A stretch of 64,000 bases of DNA from Cercophora sp. LCS_1. Taxonomy: Eukaryota; Ascomycota; Sordariomycetes; Sordariales; Lasiosphaeriaceae. Below the pieces are notes generated by a model that was given only the letters and a program-made list of their open reading frames with translations, did no database searches and had not been told where the DNA came from. Location: positions 248,001-312,000 of the forward strand of contig JAPZLL010000014.1 in the NCBI GenBank assembly GCA_036250225.1. Reading direction: 5' to 3'. Positions 11,547-22,946 of the stretch are shown in pieces. Positions within the stretch are counted from its first letter, which is position 1. Every line of letters begins with the position of its first letter. Made by a program: the position numbers and the translations under genes.

Positions 11547-12188
11547 ATGAAGCTCACCATGATCACCCTCCTGGGCGCCATCGCCTCCCTCACCTCGGCT
11601 GCTGCCATCTCCTCGCGCGATACCCTCCCTGAGACCCTCGAGTTCCACAACGAAAAGGGTTAAGTCGTCGGTGCACGCGTACGTCCCTTGCATTGTCTCT
11701 CGAATCGAGCTCCTTGTTCTAACCCATCACTGCGAAAATAGCCCTTCACCGCCGAAGAAATCGCCCTCTTCGCCTCTGCCAACCACACCGACACCGACAA
11801 CTTGACCTCGCGCGCCGCTCAAGACGACATCTCCTTCTACGCGCACACCTGGACCACCTACTCGGGCGAGTGGTGTTCCCCGCACTACTACGATCTTGAA
11901 GCCCAGTACCACGACCAGTCGCCCTGCTACGCGTACCAGCTGCAGCGATTTTCCGACAAGATGAACCCTTGCCACAGGTCGTGGACAATGGGAGGCCGCT
12001 GGTACTTTGACCTGGACTGGACGACGATTCCCACGCAGTCAGCCAGGCACAGCGAGTTGTTGACGTGGAACAATGCGCGTCTTGGCGATTGCTTTGCTGT
12101 TAGGCATACGAATGGTTTTAGGAGTTGTCAGAGCTATCAGATTGGGAACACGTTTATGAAGCTTGCGTTTTGCCAGGTTTTCTTTTAA
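11547..12188 (+). pseudogene. Small cysteine-rich secreted protein with an in-frame TAA in exon 1
   Basis: Exon 1 (11547-11678) encodes a clear signal peptide (MKLTMITLLGAIASLTSAAA). Exon 2 (11742-12188) encodes a mature region with six cysteines (EWCSP, SPCYAY, NPCHRS, GDCFAV, RSCQSY, AFCQ) and many Trp/Tyr. The intron is GTACGT...CTAACC...AATAG, and the frame is continuous across it. However, codon 39 (11661-11663) is TAA. No alternative donor upstream of the TAA restores the exon 2 frame: the only candidate, GTTAAG just before it, shifts phase. Without the stop the product would be 192 aa, the size of a typical secreted effector-like or hydrolase-inhibitor-like protein. It could be a recent pseudogene, a strain-specific null allele, a readthrough gene or a sequencing error. 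I do not recognise the family. Confidence 0.72.
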
Positions 12189-12760
12189 GCTAAGAGCGAA
12201 GTCAAGGATACCTACTTACTTAAACTGGGCGGGGATAGTGAGAGTAAGAGAGAGGATTGCAGGTTAGATTCATGTCGTTCGTTTTGGACGGGGGATTCTG
12301 ATCCTGTTTTTGACAGTTGTTGTAGAAAGTTTTGTTTGTTTTGTTTGTTTTGTTTTCTCTTTGAAATCTTATCCCTTGTAGATCTCAGGGCAACAATGCA
12401 TTTTGATATCCGCAGACATCCAAATTTATTTTTGATTCTGTTTGATGCTCACCAGTTTCCCGTCTCATCAAATTCAAGTTTTCAAATCACCTCCCATGTT
12501 GACCAGCGAAATCGGCACATGCCTGATCTTCTCCCGCTCCTTCCTTCCCACGCGAAAGCGCGGTCACCATTGGAGACCACCCAGCAAGGGCTCTAGAAAT
12601 GAGGGGTACCTTGAAGGCAACCGAAGCGCCCCGCTACGCTGGGAGTCACCAATGACCTGACCAACTTCCCTCTATAGCCTTCAATTGGCGAGCTTGCAGT
12701 GGGTAGCTTGACAACCCAATTTCTACCATCACATATTCAAAACCCATTTCTCTTTGAGTC
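12189..12760. other. Intergenic region before the HET gene
   Basis: Contains a TTTGTTTGT-type tandem tract (about 12328-12352) and otherwise no feature. Short frames here are not supported as genes. Confidence 0.6.
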
Positions 12761-15655
12761 ATGACTCCATACTCATACAGTCCGCTTCAGGGCGACACCA
12801 TTCGCTTAGCTCGACTGCTTCCCCATCCCGACGCAAACGCTCCAGTCCAGTGTGAGCTCATTGACTATCCCCTACCCGACAATCCTGGGAGCAAAGCAGG
12901 CCACTTCGACGCATTGTCATATGTCTGGGGCTCAGCCGAGGATAGACGGTCAATATGCGTCAGGGACCAAGCTTCCACTGCGGGACAGGAGGACCGACAA
13001 CTTGCCATCACTGCCAATCTCCACAAAGCCCTTTTGCAGCTACGCGACCACCACTTGGATCGATTCCTGTGGGTCGATGCGATATGTATCAACCAGGAGG
13101 ATACGATGGAGCGGAACCACCAGGTCGCGATGATGGCGAGGATCTACGCAACCGCAAGCCGGGTTGTGGTGTGGCTAGGTGATGACAATGCAGCAGATTC
13201 AGCAGCGGCATTTGACTCGTTACGGGACGCCTTCATCCGTTCTGCAATCTACCAGCACCCCGAAAACGAGGAGGCCTGGGGCCAGAACGATGAAACGGCC
13301 AGCATTGTCAAACTCTTCGAACAGCAATGGTTCAGGCGAGTGTGGGTGCTCCAAGAAGTGGCAGCTGCACGTCATGTCATACTAATGCACGGCTCTTCGA
13401 CCATCGATGGTCACATCTTCGCCTTGGGGGCAAAGATGTTTCAAGCTGGTGCAAGGTTCTCTGACTCGGTTGAGTTGGCACTTTCCGCCGCGGACATCAT
13501 GAAGAACGCCTTGTTCCGAACGCCCAAACCCAGCAACGGCCATTCTGATCGGTTCACTCTCAACGTCAAGTCCCTTGGCCAACTGCTCGACATATTCCGC
13601 ACGCGCGAGGCTTCGGACCCAAGAGATAAGATCTTCGCCCTATTGGGGATGTGCCGTGATGATCTTCGGGAAAGCGGCTTGATGCCGGATTACGATATTC
13701 GCTGGGATACACTGTCTAGTAGGGCGATGGCTTTTCTGCTCGGAAAGGCAGTTCGATGCTTCTCTGATAATTCTGGGCGACTCACGGTTCTCCTGGGCAA
13801 AGGCTCTATCCTTGGGGAGGTGTTTGAGGCCACAAGGATCGACAGTGAAAACGGCGGGTCCTACACCATAGGATACCGCACCAAGGTCTTTTCTAACAAA
13901 CGTGAGCAAGTTATCTCAACTGAAGCGCCAGTGTCTCCCGTATTGGTAGGCGACCTTGTTTGCCTTTTAGAAGGGTCAGATAAACCGATAATTGTTCGGA
14001 TCTGTTGGGACTTTCTCTTTATCGTCAAAATCAAAGGGGACATATACGAGTTTCGCCATCTCGCCTCCTGGGACCAGCAACCGAAACGGCAGTTGTTTGA
14101 TTTCCTCCTTGTCTGGGATTGGCGCACCCCCGAATACCCTGAAACCTGGGAGTATGACTCGATAGGAGCGGGTCCGCTGGGCGACCATAGTGGCATCACA
14201 GAGCTCGAGTGCGAGACGGGGCGTGTTACAAGGCTCCGACATGTCGCGTCCATGTTCTGGGAGACTGGGAGGTACTTGGAAGGGGAAGAGGTGGTTGACG
14301 AGGCTTTGAGGCTGTACAATGCAGAAGCTGGGAATGAGGACGCTGGAGACATTGCTGCGGCCCGGACGATATTCGAAGGCGCGGCCCACTGCCAAAAGAT
14401 TCTAGTCTTCTGCTGGGTCAAGGCGTACGCGAGAAGCCACGCTTACGATTGGGACGACGAGACAATCGAATTGGCCGGCAAGATGTCCAAAAGCTCAGTG
14501 CTGGAACAGTGCATGAGCAAGGAAGACGAAGAACCAATCATGGTCGAACTCTGGCAAATCAACGAGCTCGGCGCTGAAGTGTGGGAGAACAAGTTAATGA
14601 CAGAGTTACTCGCTGGTCGTGGGAATGTACGTTTCGGCTCTTCCGTCTGCCGCTGGATGTTGCGGCCTGAAGGCGCCAAGACAACCAAGTTACTCCTGGG
14701 TTCTGGCCTGGTTCATTTCGGTGACATGGCCGAAGCAACCGCGCGGTCCTCCATGGAAGAGGACTGGGATAAGCTGGAGTCATTGTTTCACAGCAGACAG
14801 GGCCTTCATCTCACTGAAAAGACACTCGAAGCAGCAGCGGCTAATAAAGAATCCGGGGACCGGCTGATGAGACGAATATTGATGCCGACACGACAATGGA
14901 CTAGACCAGCGGTAACAGCCAAGACCCTGGAAGTGGCAGCAAGAAATACCAGGACGGGAGCGGCTGTTTTTCAACTTATCAAAGAGATGGAAACGTCTGA
15001 GTTGCCGATCACAGATGAAGTGGTAGAGAGTGCGGCGAGGTCTGGGAATACTGCTGTGATGGACCTTCTTCTTGGGACAAGGCTCACGGAAACTCCGGTG
15101 CCGGTGACGGAGGCTGTCACAGTGGCAGCCGTAAAGGGAGGGAGCTTTGAGCTGCTGCAAGCTTTGTTTCGCTCAAGAGGGGACGAGCTTCCAATAACCG
15201 AGTCGCTTTTGATTACGGCGGTTACTTGGGAGAGGGTAGAGATGCTGGAACTCTTTGTCTTGCAAAGAGGGCTGGAGTTGCCGGTCACCGAGGCTGTCTT
15301 GGCCAAAGTAATCATCGAGATGCAATCTCCGAAGATCAGGGATTTCCTTTTCAAGCACTTCGAAGATAAAGTGCTCGACTTTGAAAGAAGGAGATATGCG
15401 GAAATAAAGCCTCGCATATCATATTATCCGGACCCTTCGGCTTTTAAATTGGGGCAGGACTATGGATGGACGACTGGGGACCTCACAATACCGTCGGAGT
15501 ACGAATATTCGTACATTCCTGACGCAACGCTCCCCATCCACTCATCGGCCCTCTACCCAGAATCTCGGGAAGGGACGATTGCAGAGCCATCAAGTCACAG
15601 GCGCTCTTCATGCCTCTCTTGCGATGGTTCCTCCCTTGCTCCGAGTTACAACTGA
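12761..15655 (+). CDS. HET-domain (heterokaryon incompatibility) protein with C-terminal helical repeats
   Basis: Single-exon gene, 964 aa. The HET domain spans about residues 45-200 and shows the family blocks ALSYVWG (about 50), LWVDAICINQ (about 103) with ERNHQV, and ARIYATASRVVVWLG. HET domains trigger programmed cell death on non-self recognition and are TIR-like in fold. The middle (about 200-680) has no recognised domain. Residues about 681-866 hold six degenerate repeats of about 31 aa with the pattern P-I/V-T-E/D-x-V-x-x-A-A followed by an L-L/F helix, ankyrin-like in rhythm. Such repeats could form the recognition platform, but that is inference. No sign of truncation. The downstream flank is a terpene cyclase, so this is an accessory, fast-evolving stretch. 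Confidence 0.9.
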   Translation: MTPYSYSPLQGDTIRLARLLPHPDANAPVQCELIDYPLPDNPGSKAGHFDALSYVWGSAEDRRSICVRDQASTAGQEDRQLAITANLHKALLQLRDHHLDRFLWVDAICINQEDTMERNHQVAMMARIYATASRVVVWLGDDNAADSAAAFDSLRDAFIRSAIYQHPENEEAWGQNDETASIVKLFEQQWFRRVWVLQEVAAARHVILMHGSSTIDGHIFALGAKMFQAGARFSDSVELALSAADIMKNALFRTPKPSNGHSDRFTLNVKSLGQLLDIFRTREASDPRDKIFALLGMCRDDLRESGLMPDYDIRWDTLSSRAMAFLLGKAVRCFSDNSGRLTVLLGKGSILGEVFEATRIDSENGGSYTIGYRTKVFSNKREQVISTEAPVSPVLVGDLVCLLEGSDKPIIVRICWDFLFIVKIKGDIYEFRHLASWDQQPKRQLFDFLLVWDWRTPEYPETWEYDSIGAGPLGDHSGITELECETGRVTRLRHVASMFWETGRYLEGEEVVDEALRLYNAEAGNEDAGDIAAARTIFEGAAHCQKILVFCWVKAYARSHAYDWDDETIELAGKMSKSSVLEQCMSKEDEEPIMVELWQINELGAEVWENKLMTELLAGRGNVRFGSSVCRWMLRPEGAKTTKLLLGSGLVHFGDMAEATARSSMEEDWDKLESLFHSRQGLHLTEKTLEAAAANKESGDRLMRRILMPTRQWTRPAVTAKTLEVAARNTRTGAAVFQLIKEMETSELPITDEVVESAARSGNTAVMDLLLGTRLTETPVPVTEAVTVAAVKGGSFELLQALFRSRGDELPITESLLITAVTWERVEMLELFVLQRGLELPVTEAVLAKVIIEMQSPKIRDFLFKHFEDKVLDFERRRYAEIKPRISYYPDPSAFKLGQDYGWTTGDLTIPSEYEYSYIPDATLPIHSSALYPESREGTIAEPSSHRRSSCLSCDGSSLAPSYN

Positions 15656-16189
15656 TCATAGAACGTGTCCGGTGAACTCCGGTGGGCTCCGGTGGGCTCC
15701 CTTGTTCTGGACGACGTCTGTCCGTTATGTGGGAACCTAAGGAGGCAAAACTAAGCAAATGATTGCTATTGTTATGGTCTAACAACGCCACTAAAGCCAA
15801 TTATCACCACATTTTGGCCTCTATCCCTTCCAAAGAGGCATTAATATTTATAAGTAGGCGTATCTAGATTTTCAAACAAACCTTCTATTAAAGGGAAAAC
15901 ACATCAGTAATTTCAACACCACGCAGGCAGCGTCGTGGCAGCGGTGTTCCGGAGCACACCGAGGCATGAGCGGGCCAGGGTTATGTGTGGGAGCGGTATG
16001 CCAGAAACGAAAATGGGGTGTGTGAAAAACAGAGCTAATTGTTATAAACCTCTCCTGCAGCTAAATCCATTGGTGATAGAAAAAACGCCCTGGTTTTTCA
16101 CTCTCCAACCCCAAACACACCCACATACCTATCCCCACGCAGTCAACCAACCAAGCGCCCGCCCGACCAAGCACCCAGTCAAAGGCCCT
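15656..16189. other. Convergent intergenic region (HET / terpene cyclase) with a short tandem repeat
   Basis: At 15668-15701 there are three near-identical copies of a 10-11-nt unit (CTCCGGTGGG-like) directly after the HET stop codon. The rest is AT-rich 3' flank with no coding signal. Confidence 0.55.
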
Positions 16190-17337
16190 TCACGCCGTAG
16201 CCGCGGACGCGAATACTTGGCCGGATTTGGCAACGTCATCCTCAGGACGATCCCCGGCGCGTGCGATGAGTTGCATCTGCTCAGCGCTGAAATGGGCATC
16301 TGGATTGTACCGCGGACAACTGACACTCCACGCCGCATTGCCGCTGATGGTATACAGCAGCGCCTCCGTGAAGCAAACCACGTCTCTCGACAGCCGTTTT
16401 TCCTTTTTCTCCCGGTTGACAACGTCAAGGTACTCCTTGACATGTCTCTGTATCGAAGCCCGACACATATTCTTGGCCTCTTCTAATCCAATCAAACGTT
16501 CCCGCATAATCACACGGAGAGCATTCGAGAAATACGACTTGCCCGCAGCCTCGGCATGACTATGCTCTTTGTCCCAGGAAAAGTAGTCATTGGTGAGGAC
16601 CAGCACAGTCCACGGGGGCCGAGTGAGGTCTGAGCAGATTTCCTTCTCGTCGTCAGGGATGGCGAGGGCCATTCCAAAGATCATGCAACCGGACCAGATC
16701 CTTGGACACGTTAGTCGTCACAGCCCCATCGACACAAAGTGAGCCAAGGCACAAAAAACACACGGCTTCCCCACGTCGTCGATTCTCCAGGCGAGATAGT
16801 CGTCGAGATCATCAAACTCCCTGCCCGCCCGCACTTTTTCCAAGAACTCGACCCAGAGACTAAGCACAATCGCTGCCCGTTCTTTGTCAATCTTCATCAT
16901 CTGGCGTTTTGTCTCTGGCGTTCCACCCATGCTGGGCTGTTTGCCCTGTAGACCCGCGAGCATCTCGGAGAAGAGGTTGTCTCTCTGTTCAGGACATATC
17001 AGTTTGAAGTGTATGGGTTGCGAATCATCATGATCCTAACCTCTTCACCCTCGGCCTCATCAAAGACGTCATCCTTGAGAAAGGAGAACTCGTTCACGTA
17101 CGAGACCGCATAGAGGCGCTCGGGCAGGCACTCGGGGATCATGACCGGGATGACACTGTATTCTGAGTGCAGGCTAACGGGGAGGGGCTTGGCGTTTCCC
17201 CTGAGATCACGCTGCACATCAATGATGGCTACATCCTCGACTTGGCGATCTTTGTGGACTCGGACTGAAATCCCGTCACAAAAGCCGGGGATGTTGTATG
17301 TGGACGGGTCAACAACGTACAAGTGGCGGAATTCCAT
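16190..17337 (-). CDS. Stand-alone class I terpene cyclase
   Basis: Three exons: 17337-17041, 16984-16764 and 16700-16190. Introns are GTTAGG...AACAG and GTGTGT...CCAAG with a GACTAAC branch point, and the frame closes to 342 aa. The aspartate-rich motif KDDVFDE is at about 88-94. An upstream-helix block YLAWRIDDVG is at about 163-172. The NSE/DTE metal motif NDYFSWDKE is at 210-218, and a C-terminal R-Y pair (CPRYNPD) is present. All Mg2+/diphosphate ligands of class I cyclases are therefore there. The opening (HLYVVDPSTYNIPGFCDGI) and the NDYFSWDKE form resemble the N-terminal cyclase half of fungal chimeric synthases (fusicoccadiene/ophiobolin type). No prenyltransferase half follows: the stop is at 16190 and no second domain is found. 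A C15/C20/C25 substrate cannot be assigned. No P450 or other tailoring enzyme is adjacent. Confidence 0.88.
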
Positions 17338-19709
17338 GTTGCGGTTACTTCAAAACAGAAAAGCTAGGGGACTTTGTTGACTTTCACGCAGGTTCTGGGC
17401 TCAGTCAACTCCCCTGAGCGGATCTTCCTAGCATATAAGGTACGCCGTCATTGAGGAGAACCCGCCAGCCCCTTGCAAGGTACACCTCGGGAGCCGTTCC
17501 CCGGGACTGGAATTCGCAATCCTTTCGTCATATCGGGTACCTTTGTGTCCCTTGGTCCCAGCAGCCTGTCGCAATACCCCGGGGATGCTCTTCCCAGCCG
17601 TCTGCTGTCTATCCTTGGCTTTGCTACCCCGTTATCAAAGCGGCCACCCAACGCCGACTGCTCACCGCACCCGCGTCCAATGTTGTGTAGGAACGATCCT
17701 ATCCCGGACATCCCGCGCGACATGTCCCGAACCAAGCGAATGAGCCTGACAGCGTCAAGCAGGATAACCGGAACACTACTGTCTTGCTATTCCATGCCGT
17801 GAAGGCAGCCAGTTTGTCATGCAGTGATGGCGTGTGGCGTACACGGCACAGCGCGGGGGTGATGCATCGTTCCTTGGCTTCATGTAGTTGCAGCGCTCCG
17901 TGATTATGTACCGGGATGACCCTTATCTCGGACGGATTCCTGGTATGTATCTGGCGCCGCGTTTTGGGACTATGTCGTTTCCGGCGGTTGGAATTTGGGC
18001 GTGTAAATAGATCTTGTCTTACGCGGGATGCAGGTTACACAAGGATCGAAAGGATTCAATCCCGTTCCAGGCCAATAAGTGGGATTGAATCTATCTGGGT
18101 TTATCACAACTTCCTTCCTTCCCTCGTATTCCATCGCCCAGGATACCCACCAACGGCATGTTGAGTTGCTGCACTTAGGTCGGCCGGCGGTTCGGTCGTG
18201 TAGGGCACCAACTCAAGCTTATAGCCCTTTCATATGCTCATAGATGTAGCTCGCTTTATTTCATGTTATCAAATGCTTTTGGAAGAAGGATCAAGAAACA
18301 TCTCTTTTTGAAAAGGGGCATGTCTCCGACTCTTGTCTTGTGCGTTCTTATCGGTCGGTCGGCCGCTTAGTTTCGGTGCCTAAAAGGCCAAGGGCCGTTC
18401 AGTTCCCGGGTTGGCGTGCAAGGTCCTTTGCTATGCTGCATGTCGCCATGTCGCCATGCCGCCATGTTGGTGTTTTGCAATCCGAGCCTTGCAATCCGAA
18501 CCTGTTCAGTCCGAGCATGAAAATCCGAGCCCTACAGCTAGAATCCTGCGACGACACGGAAAAGAAAGATAGGTGTAGTTGTCCGGGGAAGGCATTGGCC
18601 ACCACAGAGCTGAAAAGGATCTTTGCCGAGGTATGAAACCTGCCTGGTCTGATCTTGAAAAGGGTCCTGCCAACTCGGTGATGATCACTTCCAGTGACGC
18701 TATATACCATAGTCAACTCCCTCCGACTCATGAAGCTGCAGAATGTAACGTCTAGGTGATGTCTGACTTTTGGCTCAAGGTCATCCGGTTTGAGTCTTAA
18801 AAAGGGTATCGAAGAGGTTTTGCTGAGCCAAACTGTTTTGTTACCGACTTGATGGCTTATGGGAGTCTGGAACTCTCTGTCGCTCGGAGTCGGGCTGGGT
18901 GTTCGCAAATCTCAAGCATGGGGACCAGGTATGTGAGGGAGGGAGTCAAGTGTGATGATGTGAAGTGAAAGGATGGCTCTCAACCCCGAAACCATAGTTT
19001 ACAAAAACGCAAGCCGCATACCAAAATTGCCAGCAGAGTATCAAATGGCTCTAAGCCACATTGTATTTTTTTTTTTTTTTTTTTAAAAAAATAGACACAT
19101 CATAGTATTTCTAGCACGAGATGTGGCGTTTGGATAGTTTTAGAATACTTCCCAATCTCTTCAACCTTCCCCCTACGTCTGTTTTCTACTATTCAAGTTT
19201 TCTGTGATGTGGAGTTTTTTGTACAATGCGCGCTTGACAATCGGACCCGTTCCCTCACACCACTTGAGAATTGGTTTGAGCGGCGGTGTTGTAATATATA
19301 GACTCTACGAATCCCACTGGGCGAGGTTGCGCTGAAACGAAGATAGATTGGGTCCAAAAAGCATTGCATGGTGACACCTCGCGCGCGGTCAGAATTGCAG
19401 TGATTTGCGCATTGCATTGTGGAGGCCCGCGGAAGCGGGCCGCGCTGATAAGATAAGAAAGAACGGGTCAACACGTCCCTTGCACGTCATGAAGGCCGCG
19501 ATCAGCCACAGCCTGTCGTTGTCTCAACCCAGTCATTTGGTGCTTTCCCTCGAGGAGTTGCTTCCTCAGGCCCGCATCGTGGTGACTGCTGCCTGGTCGT
19601 AACTTCCCCTCAATCCCACCGCGTGCGAACCTCTCCGGCTCGATTGTTCAGCATCAAAGAGCTGGGTTTGAGGTGTCGCTTCTGCCGAGTCCAACCGAAC
19701 ACCAACATC
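17338..19709. other. 2.4-kb divergent intergenic region (terpene cyclase / CHM7)
   Basis: A TATA-like ATATAA/TTATAT element at about 17433-17438 lies some 97 nt before the cyclase start on the minus strand. At about 18436-18530 there are short imperfect direct repeats (CATGTCGCC x3; AATCCGAGCC-like x4). A T-tract joined to an A-tract lies at about 19067-19090. Open frames such as 18399-18908 (-) show no domain and overlap the repeat tract, so no gene is called. Confidence 0.55.
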
Positions 19710-21132
19710 ATGAGCCAACTGCTGGACTACCTCGTGGAGAACGAGCCTTCGTTTCGAAAGTAGGCACTCCCTATCGATTGTTCCATAAATTGCTGACAAT
19801 AACAGGGCTCGCATTCCCGCCCTCTACTCCGACTTCCAATCCCAACGAACCCTGAACCCAGATGGCTACCAAGCCAACATCTCAGCATGGCGTAAAGCCC
19901 TCTCCCGCTTGGTGCGCTCCGGCCTGGCGCCCTCGCCGCAAGGAAGCGTACCAAGCCTAATCGTCCTCAACTCGAACGAACAGCTCCTCCGCGCCCTCGA
20001 GACAAAACAATACGGCCGACCGCTCGCCTTGGGCACCGTGATCCGCGAAGCCCTCGCCGCTAAAGACCTGATCCCCCTTACCACCTTCCTCACCGCCAAA
20101 GAAAACATCTACTCAGAACCCTGGTCCGTGTGGTCCCTCGCCTCCTGGACGATGAAACAGCTCGGCGTATCCGACTACCTGCGCTCCAACGCCCTGCCCT
20201 CGGGGCAATACATTGTCCTCTCCAACCTCGAGGACATTGGCAAGTCCTTCTCCGAGAAGAACCCAGCCGCCGACCAGTCTCGTTTCGAGCGCACCTTTTC
20301 CAAAGCCCACTTCCACAAGACCTTCAACGCCAAACTCGTCCACTCCCGCCAGCTCTCGGAACAAGATACCGATATCCTCCTCCGCTTCCTCTCCCGCGAC
20401 AAGGGCGTCCTCCTCTACGATGGGTCTACCGTCAAGATCAAGGCACCCGGCGAGCCAGATGCTCTCACAGAGGAGGACGCTTCTATCGCCCAGCTCAAGG
20501 AGCTCCTCGCTTATCTGACGCACCAAACGACGCTCCTCAGCGCGCGCGTCGACGAGCTTACGCTTACAGCGAAAGAAGCTGTCTCCAAGAAGAACCGTCT
20601 CGCGGCTCTCGCGGCGCTAAAGTCAAAGAAATTGGCGGAAGCTACGTTGGAGAAACGATTCGCAACGGTGACGCAGCTCGAGGAGGTGGCGCACAAGATC
20701 CAGCAGGCTGCGGATAATGTGGCCATGGTCAAGGTGATGGAAGCAAGCGGGGAGGCACTGAAGAGTCTGAACGCCCAAGTGGGTGGGGCAGAGAGGGTAG
20801 AGGAGGTTGTCGATCGGTTACGAGAGCAAATGGCTGCCGCGGACGAGGTGAACAGCATAATAGCCGAGTCCGGGGCGGTGATAGACGAGGGAGAGATCGA
20901 TGACGAGTTGGAGGCGCTCGAGGGCGAGGAGAGGAGGAAGGTCGAGGAGGTCGAGAGGCAAAAGGCGGAGGAGGAGAGGAAGAGGATCGAGGCCCAACAG
21001 GAAAAAGAGGCCGAGGAGCTGCGGAAGAGGCTGGAGAGCGCCGGAAAGGTGCCTGTCGATGAGGCCAAGGAGGCCGAGGAGATGATGAGTAGGATGTCCC
21101 TCAAGGATAGAGAGCGGATCGCCGCTGAGTGA
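19710..21132 (+). CDS. CHM7: CHM7 / CHMP7, ESCRT-III adaptor for nuclear-envelope surveillance
   Basis: Two exons: 19710-19759 and 19806-21132 (GTAGGC...AACAG), 458 aa. The small first exon encodes MSQLLDYLVENEPSFRK and joins exactly to ARIPALYSDF...TLNPDGY, the hallmark of the N-terminal winged-helix region of CHM7 that binds the inner nuclear membrane protein Heh1/LEM2. Residues about 225-400 form the basic, then acidic, helices of an SNF7/ESCRT-III core (LTAKEAVSKKNRLAALAALKSKKLAEATLEK-type helix, given here by pattern). A long charged coiled coil and a C-terminal MIM-like segment (MMSRMSLKDRERI) follow. Acts in nuclear-pore quality control and envelope sealing. Converges on RAD18. Confidence 0.9.
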
Positions 21133-21577
21133 TGCATTTTCTGTTTTGAAGGAGTTCGGATTCGCTAATGTTTGTTTTTTGACGGTGTTTTTAGTGGACT
21201 TGGCTTGATATCATGGCATGGCGCCCGAATTTAATAAGACTTGAGGGTTCATTGACAAGAGATGACGCGTGGAATCATGGTGCGTATCGAGCTGATCAAC
21301 TTGGAGCTATTCTGATGCTTGGGTGTTCAAAGTTCTCGCAGCTCAGCTACGATTCGACGAGGGAGAATCCGCAATCGGTTCATGACATGACCTCAACTTT
21401 GGGTCGGGTTCTTGGGTAGCATTTGGTTGCCCCGACGCTGGGGCGCAGAATGACCAGAGGTGATCGATTTTTTCACTAGCAAAAAGACCTGTAATAAATC
21501 CGCTATGAGCGACGGGGTATGATATGAACCATCAAGCAAATGGCGTTTTAAACTCAGCATTGACACAACCCTCTTCC
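21133..21577. other. Convergent 3' flanks of CHM7 and RAD18
   Basis: No coding sequence supported. The short frames on both strands have no recognisable features. Confidence 0.65.
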
Positions 21578-22946
21578 CTATAGGTACCCGGGCCCTGACC
21601 CCCATGGCGCTCCCCGTTCCGGTGTCCTCACCACCTGTACTGTCTCGCACCCTCCCCTCAGCTCAAGGCCCTCGTGTTGGCTTGCCCGTTGTATCCGCGC
21701 TATCTCGGGCGCCTCCATGCCTAATACTGGGATTAACGGCTGAACCTGCGGCACCGTCACCACTGGTGCGGGGTCCTGATTCAAAGTTTCCACCTGCGGC
21801 TTGGTCTCTTCAACTCTCTTCTCTGTCTGACTCCTCGTCTTTCTCGCGTTGGCGATCAGATCCTTAAAGGAGGTATCGTGTTTGGCCGCCCACGCTGCTC
21901 CGTCGAAATTCTTGTCTTTGATCTGCGCGCCTACGTGTGCCGCCCGAGTTGCGGTCGACGCACGAGTTCCCACCGTTCGTTCCCACACGTCGAGGTCTTG
22001 TAAAAGCTCCCGACGCCCTTTAGGGTGTGCGGAGTCACAGTTTGCGTTCCATAATGTGATCCACTCCTTGTGTCGAGCTTCCAGCGTTTGTCGCGAGCCG
22101 GCGGCCGAGAGACCGAGTTCGGTCATCTTCTTGCGGAGTTTTGTGTCGTTGAGCATCGAGTAGGCAAGAGTGGGAAGGCGTTCTGGGGGTTTCTGCGATG
22201 CTTGGCCGGGGAAAGCCGAGCGAAACCCTTTTTTAGCCGGAGATCGTGATGTGGTTGGTTTCTGGGATTGGGGTGACCCCGGGCAAGAGTTATCGATGTG
22301 TCTGTCGACTTGCCAGGGTTTCATTCGAGTCCAGCATATTGGGCATGCTGCGAGTCCGTCATCTAGATCGCTAGGTCAGCGATAGTAATGGGCGTGATGA
22401 ATGGTGTTTGGGCTTACCTGGCTCCGGTTGGAACTCCGGGTCATCGTGATCTTCGTCTTCGTCGTCTTCGAGGTCTATTACTTCTTGTGCCATCGCTGAT
22501 GCCGCCTCTGCTGCTCTTGCCTTGCTAGCCCTCGTGGACATCCTCGGCCTTTTGGTCTCTTCTCTAGCCTCGAACCCATCCACCTTATCTGCTTTCCTTT
22601 TTGGCGAGCCAGGCCCTGCAACTATTGGGGGTTTCTTCGCAAACTGCAATATCGCATCTCGCGCCGTGACAAAGGCATCAACTGCCTCCCGCAGTGCCCA
22701 GTTTCCTCGGAGCTTGGACTCCTGGTCGGGAGCACGGCAGAGCGGGCATTTGCCGTCGAGGGCGAGGCATCGTCGGATGCAAATTGAGCAGAAAGTGTGG
22801 TTGCATGACGTCAACATTGGTGAGTTGAAAAAGTCTTTGCAAACATGGCAGCGAAAAGCCTGTTCAACGGGAACGAGCCCCGCGAGGGGTGTCTTGAGCC
22901 AGTCGGTTGAGTCGGGGACATCGAAGGCTTCCCCAAAGGCCTCCAT
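21578..22946 (-). CDS. RAD18: RAD18, post-replication repair E3 ubiquitin ligase
   Basis: Two exons: 22946-22418 and 22362-21578 (GTAAGC...ATCTAG), 437 aa. The RING finger has C33, C36, C48, H50, C53, C56, C67 and C70 in C-x2-C-x11-C-x-H-x2-C-x2-C-x10-C-x2-C spacing. An acidic linker precedes a UBZ4 ubiquitin-binding zinc finger (C183, C186, H198, C203), whose first part lies across the splice junction. Next is a SAP-type DNA-binding helix pair (LAYSMLNDTKLRKKMTELGL, about 228-262) and a Rad6-binding-region candidate (WITLWNANCDSA). With Rad6 it monoubiquitinates PCNA at stalled forks. The acceptor CGATCTAG is required because the nearer CTAG would bring in a stop. Confidence 0.93.

Noticed and set aside
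18399..18908. 169-codon minus-strand frame
   Set aside because: Overlaps short simple repeats. No domain, no initiation context and no partner exon.
16190..19709. A terpene biosynthetic gene cluster
   Set aside because: No P450, transporter, prenyltransferase or regulator is present on either side; the neighbours are a HET gene and CHM7.
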